In this document: piece after piece, positions 8,074-16,731 of the stretch
How positions within the stretch are numbered: position 1 is the stretch's first letter
How the letters are laid out: each line of letters starts with the position of its first letter
Source: Clostridia bacterium
GTDB lineage: Bacteria; Bacillota; Clostridia; Christensenellales; CAG-314
NCBI GenBank assembly: GCA_900769665.1
Contig: CAAGHL010000054.1
Location: forward strand, 1 to 64,000
DNA: 64,000 nucleotides
Direction: 5' to 3'
Translations under genes and position numbers: made by a program
Notes under the pieces: model-generated
What the model was told of the DNA's origin: nothing
The model's input: only the letters and a program-made list of their open reading frames with translations
Database searches by the model: none

Positions 8074-8751
8074 ATGAAAGTATTGGTTGTAGATGACGAA
8101 GTAAAGCTTGCCGACGCGCTCGGCGAATTGTTCCGTCGCAACAAAGTAATTGCCGACGTGGTGTACGACGGCGAGGACGGCTACTTTTACGCAAAAAAGG
8201 GCGACTACGACGTCGTCATATTGGACGTAATGATGCCCAAGATGGACGGCTTCGAGGTGGTGCGCCGCTTGCGTGAAAACAAATGCAACGTCCCCGTGCT
8301 TATGCTTACGGCAAAGGACGAGGTCGCAAGCCGAGTAAAAGGCTTGGATTGCGGCGCCGACGACTACCTGACAAAACCTTTCGCCGGCGAAGAGTTGCTT
8401 GCCCGTGTGCGCGCGCTGTCCCGTCGCCAATCGGAGATGATTTTTGACAAAATTTCCTATTGCGACATCACCCTCGACACCTCCAACTACACTCTTAGTT
8501 GCGGACAAAAAAGCGTGTCGCTTGGCGCAAAGGAGTACGAAATCATGCGTATGTTCCTTGCCAACCCCACGCAGGTCATCGGCAAGGACGCAATCATCAG
8601 CAAGGTTTGGGGCTTGGACGTGGACATCACGGAAAACAACGTTGAGGCGTACATGTCGTTTTTGCGCAAAAAGCTGTATTTCATCGGCAGTAAACTTACG
8701 ATAATGACCAAGCGTTTGCTCGGCTACTACTTGGAGAAAGAAAGTGATTGA
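8074..8751 (+). CDS. OmpR-family response regulator
   Basis: A 225-residue transcription factor. The receiver domain (about 1-115) has acidic DDE at 7-9, the phosphoacceptor Asp51 in VILDVMMPKMDG, and the switch lysine in YLTKPF. The C-terminal winged-helix DNA-binding domain (about 130-225) contains VSLGAKEYEIMRMFLANP and ends LLGYYLEKESD. Target genes are unknown. The stop codon overlaps the start of the histidine-kinase gene by 8 bp, so the two are translationally coupled. A GGGAGAAAC ribosome site precedes ATG 8074. Confidence 0.9.
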   Translation: MKVLVVDDEVKLADALGELFRRNKVIADVVYDGEDGYFYAKKGDYDVVILDVMMPKMDGFEVVRRLRENKCNVPVLMLTAKDEVASRVKGLDCGADDYLTKPFAGEELLARVRALSRRQSEMIFDKISYCDITLDTSNYTLSCGQKSVSLGAKEYEIMRMFLANPTQVIGKDAIISKVWGLDVDITENNVEAYMSFLRKKLYFIGSKLTIMTKRLLGYYLEKESD

Positions 8752-9940
8752 TAAACTACGAAAAAAACTAGTTGCAATCAACCTTGTTTCCGTGGGCGTG
8801 GTGTTTTTTATCGCAATATTGCTGATATTCAGTTTGGGGTACTCTCGCATAGGCGAGGAGCGCAACACACGTATGGCAAGCGCACTTACCTATGACACGA
8901 CGGACAACGACTTTGCCAACGAGGACATCTACAAGGATATGGCGCTTGCGCTGTACGACAAAACCACCGACGAAATAGTGTGGCACAAAGGTTGCAACTT
9001 TAACTACGACGTGGAGGAACTCGATTCCTCTGTGCGGCGTATTGTGGAGCACGGCGAAACACGTGGCTTTGCCCGTATGCGATTGCGCTACCAAACAAGT
9101 GGCGGCACGGACGTAACGAGGGTGGTATTCAACGACCTTGACTCGTCGGAAAACGGTTTGGCGCCTTACTTGCTGTTTGCGTTGATAACTCTATTGCTGG
9201 GCTTGGCAATTTACGTGGTAATCAGCTACATGCTGGCATCCATGGCGTTGAAACCCATCGAGGAAAGTTGGTCAAAACAAAAGCAATTTGTTGCCGACGC
9301 CAGCCACGAGCTAAAAACGCCACTGTCGGTAATAATGGCTAATACGGAAATCATCGCCTCGCACGGTAGCGAAACGGTGGACAGCCAAATGCGATGGATA
9401 GAAAACACCCGAGAGGAGTCGGCGCGCATGGCGGAGCTTGTTGCAAGCTTGCTGTTTCTTGCCAAAAACGACGACGGCTTGAAGGTGGAACTGAAAACGG
9501 TCAACCTGTCCGACTGCGTATCTACAACGGTGCTTGGTCAGGACGCCGTATTTTACGAAAACGGCAAAAAATTCGACTACTCGCTTGCCGACGACATCAT
9601 CGTGTTCGGCAACGAAACGCAACTGAAACAACTTGTAACCATTTTGTTGGACAACGCCAACAAGTATTCGCTTGGGGAGGGCAATATCGAGTTGACGTTG
9701 ACGGCAAACGGACGGCACGCCGTCATCACGGTGTCCAACGACAGCGAGCAATTGACCGTCGAGCAACTGTCGCACTTGTTTGACCGCTTCTATACGGTGG
9801 ACGAGTCGCGCAACAGCCGCGGCAACGGCTTGGGACTGTCCATTGCCAAGACAATCGTCGACACTCACGACGGCACGATAAACGTCGATTGCCGTGACGG
9901 ACGTACTACATTTACCGTCACGCTACCGATAAAAAGGTAA
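8744..9940 (+). CDS. membrane sensor histidine kinase
   Basis: A 398-residue kinase with a GTG start. Two membrane helices (about residues 10-32 and 142-166) flank an extracytoplasmic sensor of about 110 residues without a recognised fold. The dimerisation box is ADASHELKTPLSV with His188 as phosphoacceptor. The ATPase domain has LLDNANKYS (N box), a degenerate G1 region and RGNGLGLSIAKTIVDTHDG (G2). It lacks a clear HAMP linker: only about 10 residues separate TM2 from the dimerisation helix. It phosphorylates the adjacent OmpR-type regulator. The signal sensed cannot be deduced. Confidence 0.88.
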   Translation: MIDKLRKKLVAINLVSVGVVFFIAILLIFSLGYSRIGEERNTRMASALTYDTTDNDFANEDIYKDMALALYDKTTDEIVWHKGCNFNYDVEELDSSVRRIVEHGETRGFARMRLRYQTSGGTDVTRVVFNDLDSSENGLAPYLLFALITLLLGLAIYVVISYMLASMALKPIEESWSKQKQFVADASHELKTPLSVIMANTEIIASHGSETVDSQMRWIENTREESARMAELVASLLFLAKNDDGLKVELKTVNLSDCVSTTVLGQDAVFYENGKKFDYSLADDIIVFGNETQLKQLVTILLDNANKYSLGEGNIELTLTANGRHAVITVSNDSEQLTVEQLSHLFDRFYTVDESRNSRGNGLGLSIAKTIVDTHDGTINVDCRDGRTTFTVTLPIKR

Positions 9941-10164
9941 GCAAACGGTGGCGGTGCGGTGCACTGACTAATAATGTTGACGGCAATGTTTGCGCCACGA
10001 GGATAGTTTAACGGGTACTTACTCGTAGACGTCAGGTTGCGCAAAAACAATTGGTTGCGGCTATGTCATAACTGAAATTTTAACAATAATAACAATGACG
10101 GTTTGCATTGTTGCAGTGCGCTTTACTGCGTTTGCGGCAACGGCAAACCTAATACGGAGAAGAA

Positions 10165-10614
10165 ATGGGAAGAAGAAAGGAACTAAGCGTTGTTGCCGCA
10201 TTGATTTGGCACAAGGACACGTTTTTGATTTGCCAACGCCCCGAGGACAAGGCTCGAGCTTTGCTGTGGGAGTTTGTCGGCGGCAAGGTGGAGGACGGCG
10301 AAAGCAAACAACAAGCGTTGGTACGTGAGTGCAGTGAGGAACTTGGCATTACCGTACAGCCGCTTGACGTGTACATGCAACTGAAACACGTCTATCCCGA
10401 CATTACGATAAGGCTGACGTTGTTTAACACCATTATTTTGGACGGTATTCCGCAAAAGTTGGAGCACAACGATATAAAGTGGATCACCGTTCCGCAAATA
10501 GACGACTACGAGTTTTGCCCCGCCGACGAGCAAATATTGGCTAGGCTCAAACAAGAGTACGCCGCCAAACAAACGGTCGACGAGGGTGGTGATTTGACGC
10601 ACAATAAGTCGTAG
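10165..10614 (+). CDS. Nudix hydrolase, MutT-like
   Basis: A 149-residue protein with a complete Nudix box, GGKVEDGESKQQALVRECSE followed by ELGI, giving the G-x5-E-x7-RE-x2-EE-x-G pattern. The early residues KELSVVAALIWHKDTFLICQ fit the MutT/8-oxo-dGTP diphosphatase branch that sanitises oxidised nucleotides; this assignment is by family resemblance and other nucleotide substrates are possible. CGGAGAAGAA precedes the ATG. It is monocistronic and converges on rqcH, with a shared bidirectional terminator downstream. The 224 bp upstream contain no gene I can support. Confidence 0.8.
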   Translation: MGRRKELSVVAALIWHKDTFLICQRPEDKARALLWEFVGGKVEDGESKQQALVRECSEELGITVQPLDVYMQLKHVYPDITIRLTLFNTIILDGIPQKLEHNDIKWITVPQIDDYEFCPADEQILARLKQEYAAKQTVDEGGDLTHNKS

Positions 10615-10659
10615 TCAAGTGTAATATAAAGATTAGTTGCGATGACAAAACTTTAATAT

Positions 10660-10704
10660 AAAGGACTGCCGCAGGCACAAGTTGTGTTTCTGCGACAGTC
10701 CTTT
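10660..10704. terminator. bidirectional terminator between convergent mutT-like gene and rqcH
   Basis: AAAGGACTGCCGCAG pairs with CTGCGACAGTCCTTT (one bulge), giving T residues on the right for the plus strand and A residues on the left for the minus strand. Confidence 0.75.
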
Positions 10705-10821
10705 TATTGTGTTATTGCGGTGCGCAAGCCGAAGATTGACTTGTAGAAAGCAATCAAGTGTTGCGTGCCGATGTCGGATTGCGAAAATGATAGGGGACGG
10801 CAATGAAGACGCCGCCGGTTG

Positions 10822-12528
10822 TTACTTGTTTAGCAAGTACTCGCCGTGGCGGTCGGGGTCGACGAGTATTGTTTCGTATGTGGGGTAGATGACAAATCCG
10901 AGCGGCGCTTTGGGTGGCTTTTTTACGTTGGCGCGGTCGGTGAAGTCCACGGCAATTTTCGTTCCGCCGTTGGCTTGGCTGTAGTAGGCGCAAATTTCGG
11001 CGGCGGTTTGAATTACGCTGTCGGGTATTTGCTTGTCGGCGGCAAGTATGACCACGTGGGAAGAGTGTATCTTTTGCGTGTGTAGCCACAAGTCGCCCGA
11101 CTTGGCTAGTTTGAAGGTCACTTGGTTGTTTTGTACGTTGTTTTTGCCTACGTAGATGTCAAACCCACCTACTTGGTAGTGTAGCGGTTTGACGGGTTTC
11201 TCCGGCGCAGGCTTTTTGCCGTTTTGTTTTTCTCGTATCAGTCCCAGTGCAATCAGCTCTCGGCGCACTTCGGCAAGGTCGTCTTCCTCGGTGCAATAGC
11301 GTAGGTTGTCCTTGATTGTCAGCAAGTACTCCAACAGCTTTTCGTTTTCCGCCACAAGCGCCGTGTTGTGCTCCGCCGAGGACTTCAACTTGCGGTACTT
11401 CTTGTAGTAGGCTTGGGCGTTTTGTTGTGCCGTCAGTTGCGGATCCAGCGGTATATTTGCCGTTGTGCCGTCAAAGTAATTGTCGCAAGTCAGTGATGTT
11501 TGTTGCGGACGTATTTGCCAAATATTTGACAAAATCAGGTCGCCGTATTGGCGGAAAATCTCACGTTCTTCCGCCTCCAACACGCTTTGGCGTTGGGCTG
11601 CAAGTTTCTTCTCCGTGCGGGAAATTGCGTTCTTTACAACCGTGGTGACAGACTTGGCTTTGTCGTTGAAACGTTGGCGTTTGTCCAACAAATAGTAGTA
11701 GTTGTCGTGTGCTTGGTTGAGGGTTGCAAAGTGCAATTTTTCCCCTTTCAAAGTGTGGTACTCGAAGGGCGTCACGTCGACGGGTGTACCGTTTTTTAAC
11801 CATACGGTTGGATTTTTTTGTGACAAAGCGGTGCGATAAGCCTCTATTTGGCGCGCTACGAGAATGTTGTTTGCAACGGTGTGGTCGTCCTCGTTTATGC
11901 CGTGCAACATCTCGTTGACGGTGGCTTGGGAAACGCCCAACAATACCTCGGGAAACGTCTTGCGTAGCGGTGCGGAGCATGTCGCCAAAAACTCGTTTAT
12001 GCGTGGCATGTCGAAGGGTTGTATCTTCTCCTGCGGATCGAAAAACTTGTACTTGGCGCCGCTCATGACGATACGTGTGCTATTCATGTCTTGCGGCAGG
12101 TGCTTTATGCTGTCAAGTGTGATGTATTCGCCGTCGGTCAGTATGATGTTGCTTGTCTTGCCCGTCAGTTCGAATACTAGGTGCATTTCTCGGCGGTAAC
12201 CTAGGTCGTCCGTCACCGACAGCGCAAAGTCCAACACACGCTCGTATGGCATTTGCCATACGCCGTTTATCGTGGCGTTGGTGATGTGCTTGCGCAGAAG
12301 CATGCAAAAGCTCGGGCAAACTTTGGGGTTGTCCGTGGGCATGTCGGTGATGTGTATTCTGTTGACGCCGGCGTTTGCCGAGATGATTAGTTTGTACGTC
12401 TTGCCGTTGAAGATAAACAGCACTATCTCGTCCTTTTCCGGTTGGTATATTTTTGTAATTTTGCCGCCGACAAGCGTTTGACGAAATTCCTCCGCCAACA
12501 CCGACAGCGTAAGTGCGTCGAAAGCCAT
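10822..12528 (-). CDS. rqcH: RqcH/NFACT-family ribosome quality-control protein
   Basis: A 568-residue homologue of bacterial RqcH (Rqc2/NEMF), which binds 50S subunits carrying stalled peptidyl-tRNA and directs addition of C-terminal Ala tails as degradation tags. It has NFACT-N (about 1-230), a central HhH/coiled-coil segment (about 280-440) and the NFACT-R domain near 455-560 with YVGKNNVQNNQV and GDLWLHTQKIHSSHVVI. At the place of the catalytically important Asp-Arg pair the sequence reads Glu96-Arg97. I use the ATG at 12528, with GAGGTG upstream, rather than an upstream start that adds 45 unrelated residues. The gene is divergent from the tig cluster, another proteostasis set, with a CIRCE-like operator between them. 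Confidence 0.9.
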   Translation of the reverse strand: MAFDALTLSVLAEEFRQTLVGGKITKIYQPEKDEIVLFIFNGKTYKLIISANAGVNRIHITDMPTDNPKVCPSFCMLLRKHITNATINGVWQMPYERVLDFALSVTDDLGYRREMHLVFELTGKTSNIILTDGEYITLDSIKHLPQDMNSTRIVMSGAKYKFFDPQEKIQPFDMPRINEFLATCSAPLRKTFPEVLLGVSQATVNEMLHGINEDDHTVANNILVARQIEAYRTALSQKNPTVWLKNGTPVDVTPFEYHTLKGEKLHFATLNQAHDNYYYLLDKRQRFNDKAKSVTTVVKNAISRTEKKLAAQRQSVLEAEEREIFRQYGDLILSNIWQIRPQQTSLTCDNYFDGTTANIPLDPQLTAQQNAQAYYKKYRKLKSSAEHNTALVAENEKLLEYLLTIKDNLRYCTEEDDLAEVRRELIALGLIREKQNGKKPAPEKPVKPLHYQVGGFDIYVGKNNVQNNQVTFKLAKSGDLWLHTQKIHSSHVVILAADKQIPDSVIQTAAEICAYYSQANGGTKIAVDFTDRANVKKPPKAPLGFVIYPTYETILVDPDRHGEYLLNK

Positions 12529-12732
12529 GGTGTACACCTCTTTATCACATTGTACTACATTTTGCCGTCTTATGCAAGCAATCGATGCGGCTGTGCGTAT
12601 TCGTCCGGTGTGGGTGAGATTTTGTAGGCGATTCTGTCGCAGTCGCAACAAGGCGTGTATCATTACTAAGTGGTGTATAGCGGTGGTTTGGGCGGTCTAT
12701 TTTTGTCCTATAAGCAACATTTCGACCTCGTT

Positions 12733-12759
12733 TTAGCACTCGCGCGAAAAGATTGCTAA
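12733..12759. promoter_or_regulatory. CIRCE-like operator (HrcA site)
   Basis: TTAGCACTC, nine bases, GATTGCTAA. It matches the CIRCE consensus TTAGCACTC-N9-GAGTGCTAA at 17 of 18 positions with the exact spacer. It lies 37 bp upstream of the -35 box of tig and about 205 bp upstream of the divergent rqcH start. HrcA represses chaperone genes through this element in Firmicutes; regulation here is inferred. Confidence 0.7.
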
Positions 12760-12796
12760 TTTTTTTGTTATTTATGCAAAAACTCTATTAAAACGT

Positions 12797-12825
12797 TTGC
12801 GTAAATCGACATTGTATGGTATAAT
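12797..12825 (+). promoter_or_regulatory. promoter of tig
   Basis: TTGCGT (12797-12802), 17 bp, TATAAT (12820-12825), giving a leader of roughly 85 nt. Confidence 0.7.
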
Positions 12826-12917
12826 AACACACTGTAGGGGTATGGGCGGTTACAGCTCGTACCGCAGACCGAATATTTTGCAAACGGCGCGGATTGTGCC
12901 GTTTCGGAGGAAGAATA

Positions 12918-14210
12918 ATGAAATATACGCAAAAAAGAGAAAAGAACACCTTGACCGTCACGTTTAAGATGGACAACACCGAGTGGGCAGACTTCGACAT
13001 GCGCGCTTACGAGCAAAACAAAGGCAAGTACAACGTCCCCGGTTTCCGCAAAGGTCACGTCCCCAAGAACGTGTTGGAAAACAGATACGGCAAAGGTTTG
13101 TTCTTTGAAGACGCTCTTTATCTTTGCGCACAGGAATACTACAACCAATTTTTGGATAAAAATAAGAAGGTGGAACCCGTTGCTCGTCCGCAAATCGACG
13201 ATCAATCCATCAAAATGGACGACAAAGGCGTTACTTTTGCAGTAATCGTAACGGTCAAACCGCAAGTTACTCTCGGCGAGTACAAGGGTCTTACCATCGA
13301 AAAGGTTGCTACGCAAGAAGTTAAGCCCCAAGACATCGACGCCGAACTTGCACAAGTGCGCGAACGTAACGCTCGCTTTGTGGAAGTCACCGACCGTCCC
13401 GTACAAAACGGCGACCAAATCAACCTCGACTACTGCGGAAAGGTTGACGGCGTTGCTTTTGCAGGAGGCACGGCTGAAAAGCAAACGTTGGTTATCGGCT
13501 CGCACAGCTTTATCGACGGTTTTGAAGAGCAACTTGTCGGCATGAACGTGGGCGAAACCAAGGACATCAACGTTACATTCCCCACCGAGTACCATGCGGC
13601 GGAACTCGCAGGCAAAGCTGCGGTATTTACCGTTACCGTCAACGAAATCACCGTCAAGCAACTTCCCGAACTTGACGACGACTTCGCAAAGGACGTCAGC
13701 GATTTCTCCACGATGGAGGAGTACAAAGCCGACATCGCCAAGCACATTGCCGAACGTTACCAAGCCGACGCCGACCGCGCAAACGAAAGCAAGCTTGTGG
13801 AAACGGTAGTTGGCAACGCTACGATGGAAATTCCCAACGAAATGATCGAGGAACAAATCGACAACTACATCGAGGACTTCAAGTACCAATTGATGTACCA
13901 AGGTCTTAACATCGAAAGCTACTACAAGTACACCAACAGCGACGAAGCAACGCTTCGCTCCAACTACCGCGAACGCGCCGAAAAGGCAGTGCGCACCAGA
14001 CTTGTATTTGAAGAAATCGTAAAGGCTGAAAAGATCAAGGCTACGGCTAAGCAAATCGAAGCCAAGGCAAAGGCATATGCGGAAAGCATCGGCAAGAGCT
14101 ACGATGACTTCAAGAAGGAAATGGGCGACCAAGCAAAGGTTTACTTTGAAAACGAAGTCGTTACCGAATCCCTCATCGAGTTTTTGAAGAAGGAAAACAC
14201 CATCGCGTAG
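12918..14210 (+). CDS. tig: trigger factor
   Basis: A 430-residue ribosome-associated chaperone with peptidyl-prolyl isomerase activity. The N-terminal ribosome-binding signature GFRKGHVPKNVLENRYG is at residues 44-60. The FKBP-type PPIase domain (about 155-240) includes GDQINLDYCGKVDG and IDGFEEQLVGMNVGE. A helical C-terminal cradle completes the protein and the length is typical. ATG 12918 follows GGAGG by seven bases. It heads the tig-clpP-clpX-lon-engB group and has its own promoter, an upstream CIRCE-like operator and two hairpins after the stop. Confidence 0.95.
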   Translation: MKYTQKREKNTLTVTFKMDNTEWADFDMRAYEQNKGKYNVPGFRKGHVPKNVLENRYGKGLFFEDALYLCAQEYYNQFLDKNKKVEPVARPQIDDQSIKMDDKGVTFAVIVTVKPQVTLGEYKGLTIEKVATQEVKPQDIDAELAQVRERNARFVEVTDRPVQNGDQINLDYCGKVDGVAFAGGTAEKQTLVIGSHSFIDGFEEQLVGMNVGETKDINVTFPTEYHAAELAGKAAVFTVTVNEITVKQLPELDDDFAKDVSDFSTMEEYKADIAKHIAERYQADADRANESKLVETVVGNATMEIPNEMIEEQIDNYIEDFKYQLMYQGLNIESYYKYTNSDEATLRSNYRERAEKAVRTRLVFEEIVKAEKIKATAKQIEAKAKAYAESIGKSYDDFKKEMGDQAKVYFENEVVTESLIEFLKKENTIA

Positions 14211-14252
14211 TTGATGCGGGTGTAATTACACAAGACAAATTCGGGAAGCCTA

Positions 14253-14275
14253 CGGCATAGCTATGCCGAGTTTTT
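14253..14275 (+). terminator. terminator 1 after tig
   Basis: The perfect palindrome CGGCATAGCTATGCCG (14253-14268) is followed by AG and five T residues. Confidence 0.6.
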
Positions 14276-14289
14276 CGACACAAATTACT

Positions 14290-14328
14290 AACGTCGGGAA
14301 TAGGCTTTTCTTTTCCCGACGTTGTTTT
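14290..14328 (+). terminator. terminator 2 after tig
   Basis: An 11-bp perfect stem AACGTCGGGAA / TTCCCGACGTT (14290-14300 and 14313-14323) is followed by GTTTT. With the preceding hairpin it makes tandem terminators between tig and clpP. Confidence 0.65.
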
Positions 14329-14422
14329 AATACGATACTTTCAGCAGAGTTACGCTTTGTGCGGTCGTGCCGTGCAATGCGACGTGCGTAGGCTTGCCTA
14401 CACGCAAAATAAGGAGATTACC

Positions 14423-15007
14423 ATGAATCTTGTACCTATGGTTGTGGACCGCACCGACAGCGGCGAACGCAGTTTCGACATTTATTCCCGTTTGTTGGAG
14501 GACAGAGTCGTGTTCCTCTCGGGGGAAATCAACGACGACGTTGCCAACTTGGTTGTGGCGCAACTCATCTATTTGGAGTCCAAGGACCCCACCAAGGACA
14601 TTTGTCTGTACATCAACAGCCCCGGCGGCTCAGTTTCGGCAGGGCTTGCCATCTACGACACGATGAACTACATTCGTTGTGACGTTTCCACGATTTGTAT
14701 CGGTCTTGCCGCAAGCATGGGCGCGTTTTTGCTCAGTAGCGGCACCAAGGGCAAACGTTTTGCATTGCCCAATAGCGAAATTATGATTCACCAAGTGTTG
14801 GGCGGTGCGCAAGGACAAGCCACCGACGTGGAAATACAAACCAAGCAATTGCTCAAAATCAAGCAAAAGCTAAACAGATTGCTTGCGGAAAACGTAGGCA
14901 GAGATATTGCCGAAGTGGAGCGCGACACCGAACGCGACAACTACCTGTCCGCATCGGAAGCCAAGGCATACGGCATCATCGACGACGTGTTTACCACGCG
15001 TATCTAG
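14423..15007 (+). CDS. clpP: ATP-dependent Clp protease proteolytic subunit
   Basis: A 194-residue serine protease that forms the tetradecameric chamber fed by ClpX. The catalytic triad is visible as Ser98 in GLAASMGAF, His123 in MIHQVLGG and Asp172 in DTERDNYLSA. The strand-pairing SPGGSVSAG loop is intact and the length is standard. ATG 14423 is preceded by AAGGAGATTACC, which favours it over an upstream TTG. It is followed 167 bp later by clpX, its unfoldase partner. Confidence 0.96.
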   Translation: MNLVPMVVDRTDSGERSFDIYSRLLEDRVVFLSGEINDDVANLVVAQLIYLESKDPTKDICLYINSPGGSVSAGLAIYDTMNYIRCDVSTICIGLAASMGAFLLSSGTKGKRFALPNSEIMIHQVLGGAQGQATDVEIQTKQLLKIKQKLNRLLAENVGRDIAEVERDTERDNYLSASEAKAYGIIDDVFTTRI

Positions 15008-15174
15008 TAGCCGATGTTGCGTTTGGCATACAGTCAAGCGTATTGCCGGCGGCAGTCAGCCGTATGTTTATGCAACATGCGGTAGTTTGTTTGATACAAC
15101 ACAACGCTTACACAGCTTGCGGACGGATTTTGTCCGCAATTAGGGGCGGTAACGCCCGATAGGAGTAACACTAT

Positions 15175-16401
15175 ATGATTCAACATTGTTCTTTTTGCGG
15201 CAAAGGCGAAGACCAAGTCAAAAAGTTGCTTGCCGGTCCTTCCGGCACTTGCATTTGCGACGAGTGCGTAAAGCTTTGCCAAGAAATACTCGACTCGGAG
15301 TCCGTCGGCAACACCAAGCAAACCACGGACAACTTTACCTTGCCCAAACCCGAGGAAATCAAGGCGAAACTTGATGAATACGTGGTGGGGCAGGACCTTG
15401 CCAAGCGCACCCTTGCCGTGGCGGTGTACAACCACTACAAGCGCGTATTAAACAAGGACGCCGACAACAACGACGGTGTGGAACTGGAAAAAAGCAACAT
15501 TCTTATGCTCGGACCCACGGGTTGTGGCAAAACATTGCTTGCCAAGTCCCTCGCACGCATACTGGACGTGCCTTTTGCCGTCGCCGACGCTACGACATTG
15601 ACGGAAGCAGGCTACGTGGGCGAAGACGTGGAAAACATTTTGCTCAAGCTCATCCAAGCGGCGGACTACGACGTCAAGCGTGCCGAGCGCGGCATTATCT
15701 ACATCGACGAAATCGACAAGATTGCCAAGAAGTCGGAAAACGTGTCCATCACTCGCGACGTTTCCGGCGAGGGCGTGCAACAAGCTTTGCTTAAAATTTT
15801 GGAAAGCACCGTTGCCAACGTTCCTCCGCAAGGCGGTCGCAAACATCCCCAAGCGGAAAACATCCCCATCGATACCACCAACATTTTGTTTATTTGCGGC
15901 GGTGCGTTTGTCGGCTTGGAGAAGATCGTGGAAAAGCGTGCGCAAGGCGGCGGCTTGGGCTTCGGCAACCAAATCAAGTCGGTTGAGGAAGTCGACCACG
16001 CCCAACTTGTGCGTGAGTTGCAACCGCAAGACCTTATCAAGTTCGGTCTTATCCCCGAGTTTGTCGGTCGTTTGCCCATAACCGTTGGTTTGTCGCCGTT
16101 GGACGTCAACGCACTTGTCAACATCTTGACGGAACCGAAAAACTCGCTTGTCAAGCAGTACCAAAAGTTGATGAAGTTGGACAACGTCAACCTTGTTTTT
16201 GACGACGACGCACTGACTGCCATTGCGGAAAAGTCAATCCGTCTAAAAACGGGCGCGCGCGGTTTGCGTAGCGTGGTGGAAGGCGTAATGTTGGATTGCA
16301 TGTTTGACGCACCCAGCCACCCCGACATCGAGGAGATACACATCACTCGAGACTGTATCGAGGGCGGCAAGCAACCTACAATTGTCAAAAAAGCGGTGTA
16401 A
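15175..16401 (+). CDS. clpX: Clp protease ATP-binding subunit ClpX
   Basis: A 408-residue AAA+ unfoldase. The N-terminal zinc-binding domain has four Cys (CSFCGK...CICDEC). Walker A is GPTGCGKT at 113-120, Walker B is IIYIDEIDKI, the pore loop is GYVGEDVE, and sensor 2 lies in GARGLRSVVE. The IGF-type loop that docks ClpP reads GLGFG, so pairing with the upstream clpP product is expected. GATAGGAG precedes ATG 15175. Confidence 0.96.
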   Translation: MIQHCSFCGKGEDQVKKLLAGPSGTCICDECVKLCQEILDSESVGNTKQTTDNFTLPKPEEIKAKLDEYVVGQDLAKRTLAVAVYNHYKRVLNKDADNNDGVELEKSNILMLGPTGCGKTLLAKSLARILDVPFAVADATTLTEAGYVGEDVENILLKLIQAADYDVKRAERGIIYIDEIDKIAKKSENVSITRDVSGEGVQQALLKILESTVANVPPQGGRKHPQAENIPIDTTNILFICGGAFVGLEKIVEKRAQGGGLGFGNQIKSVEEVDHAQLVRELQPQDLIKFGLIPEFVGRLPITVGLSPLDVNALVNILTEPKNSLVKQYQKLMKLDNVNLVFDDDALTAIAEKSIRLKTGARGLRSVVEGVMLDCMFDAPSHPDIEEIHITRDCIEGGKQPTIVKKAV

Positions 16402-16518
16402 CAGCCGCTTTTGTCTTCTCAAATTGTCTAGGGCGAAATTAACCCTGCCGTCAAGCAATTTGTCCAAAGCAAATACGCATTGCGGCTGCTTACGACGACG
16501 AAATTGCCATTCGGCGGT

Positions 16519-16548
16519 TTGACAATGCAACTTTGCACATACTATACG
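16519..16548 (+). promoter_or_regulatory. possible lon promoter
   Basis: TTGACA (16519-16524), 18 bp, TATACG (16543-16548). The -10 is imperfect. If used, the leader is about 175 nt and includes the hairpin at 16550-16597. Confidence 0.35.
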
Positions 16549-16549
16549 T

Positions 16550-16597
16550 GCAAACGCAATTGGGCGTAACGTCGTTTTGCGTTTGCAGAGGTTTTTT
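16550..16597 (+). terminator. hairpin with T tract in the clpX-lon gap
   Basis: GCAAACGC (16550-16557) pairs with GCGTTTGC (16579-16586), followed by six T residues at 16592-16597. It could terminate clpX transcripts or attenuate lon transcripts started at 16519. The rest of the 330-bp gap holds nothing else I can identify. Confidence 0.4.
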
Positions 16598-16731
16598 GTT
16601 GTTAGTCGCACGCATGTAAAAGGCGTTTGGCGACAACGACGGAAACTACGACAAATACTCGTGCGGAAGTGCGTTGTCGTTGCGGTGTAAACCGTTTGCG
16701 ACGGCGTACCGATGCGAAATGAGGTGAAACA

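Noticed and set aside
12768..14132. 454-residue minus-strand frame opposite tig
   Set aside because: Antisense shadow of trigger factor; its low-complexity, Val/Phe-rich composition reflects the complement of tig codons.
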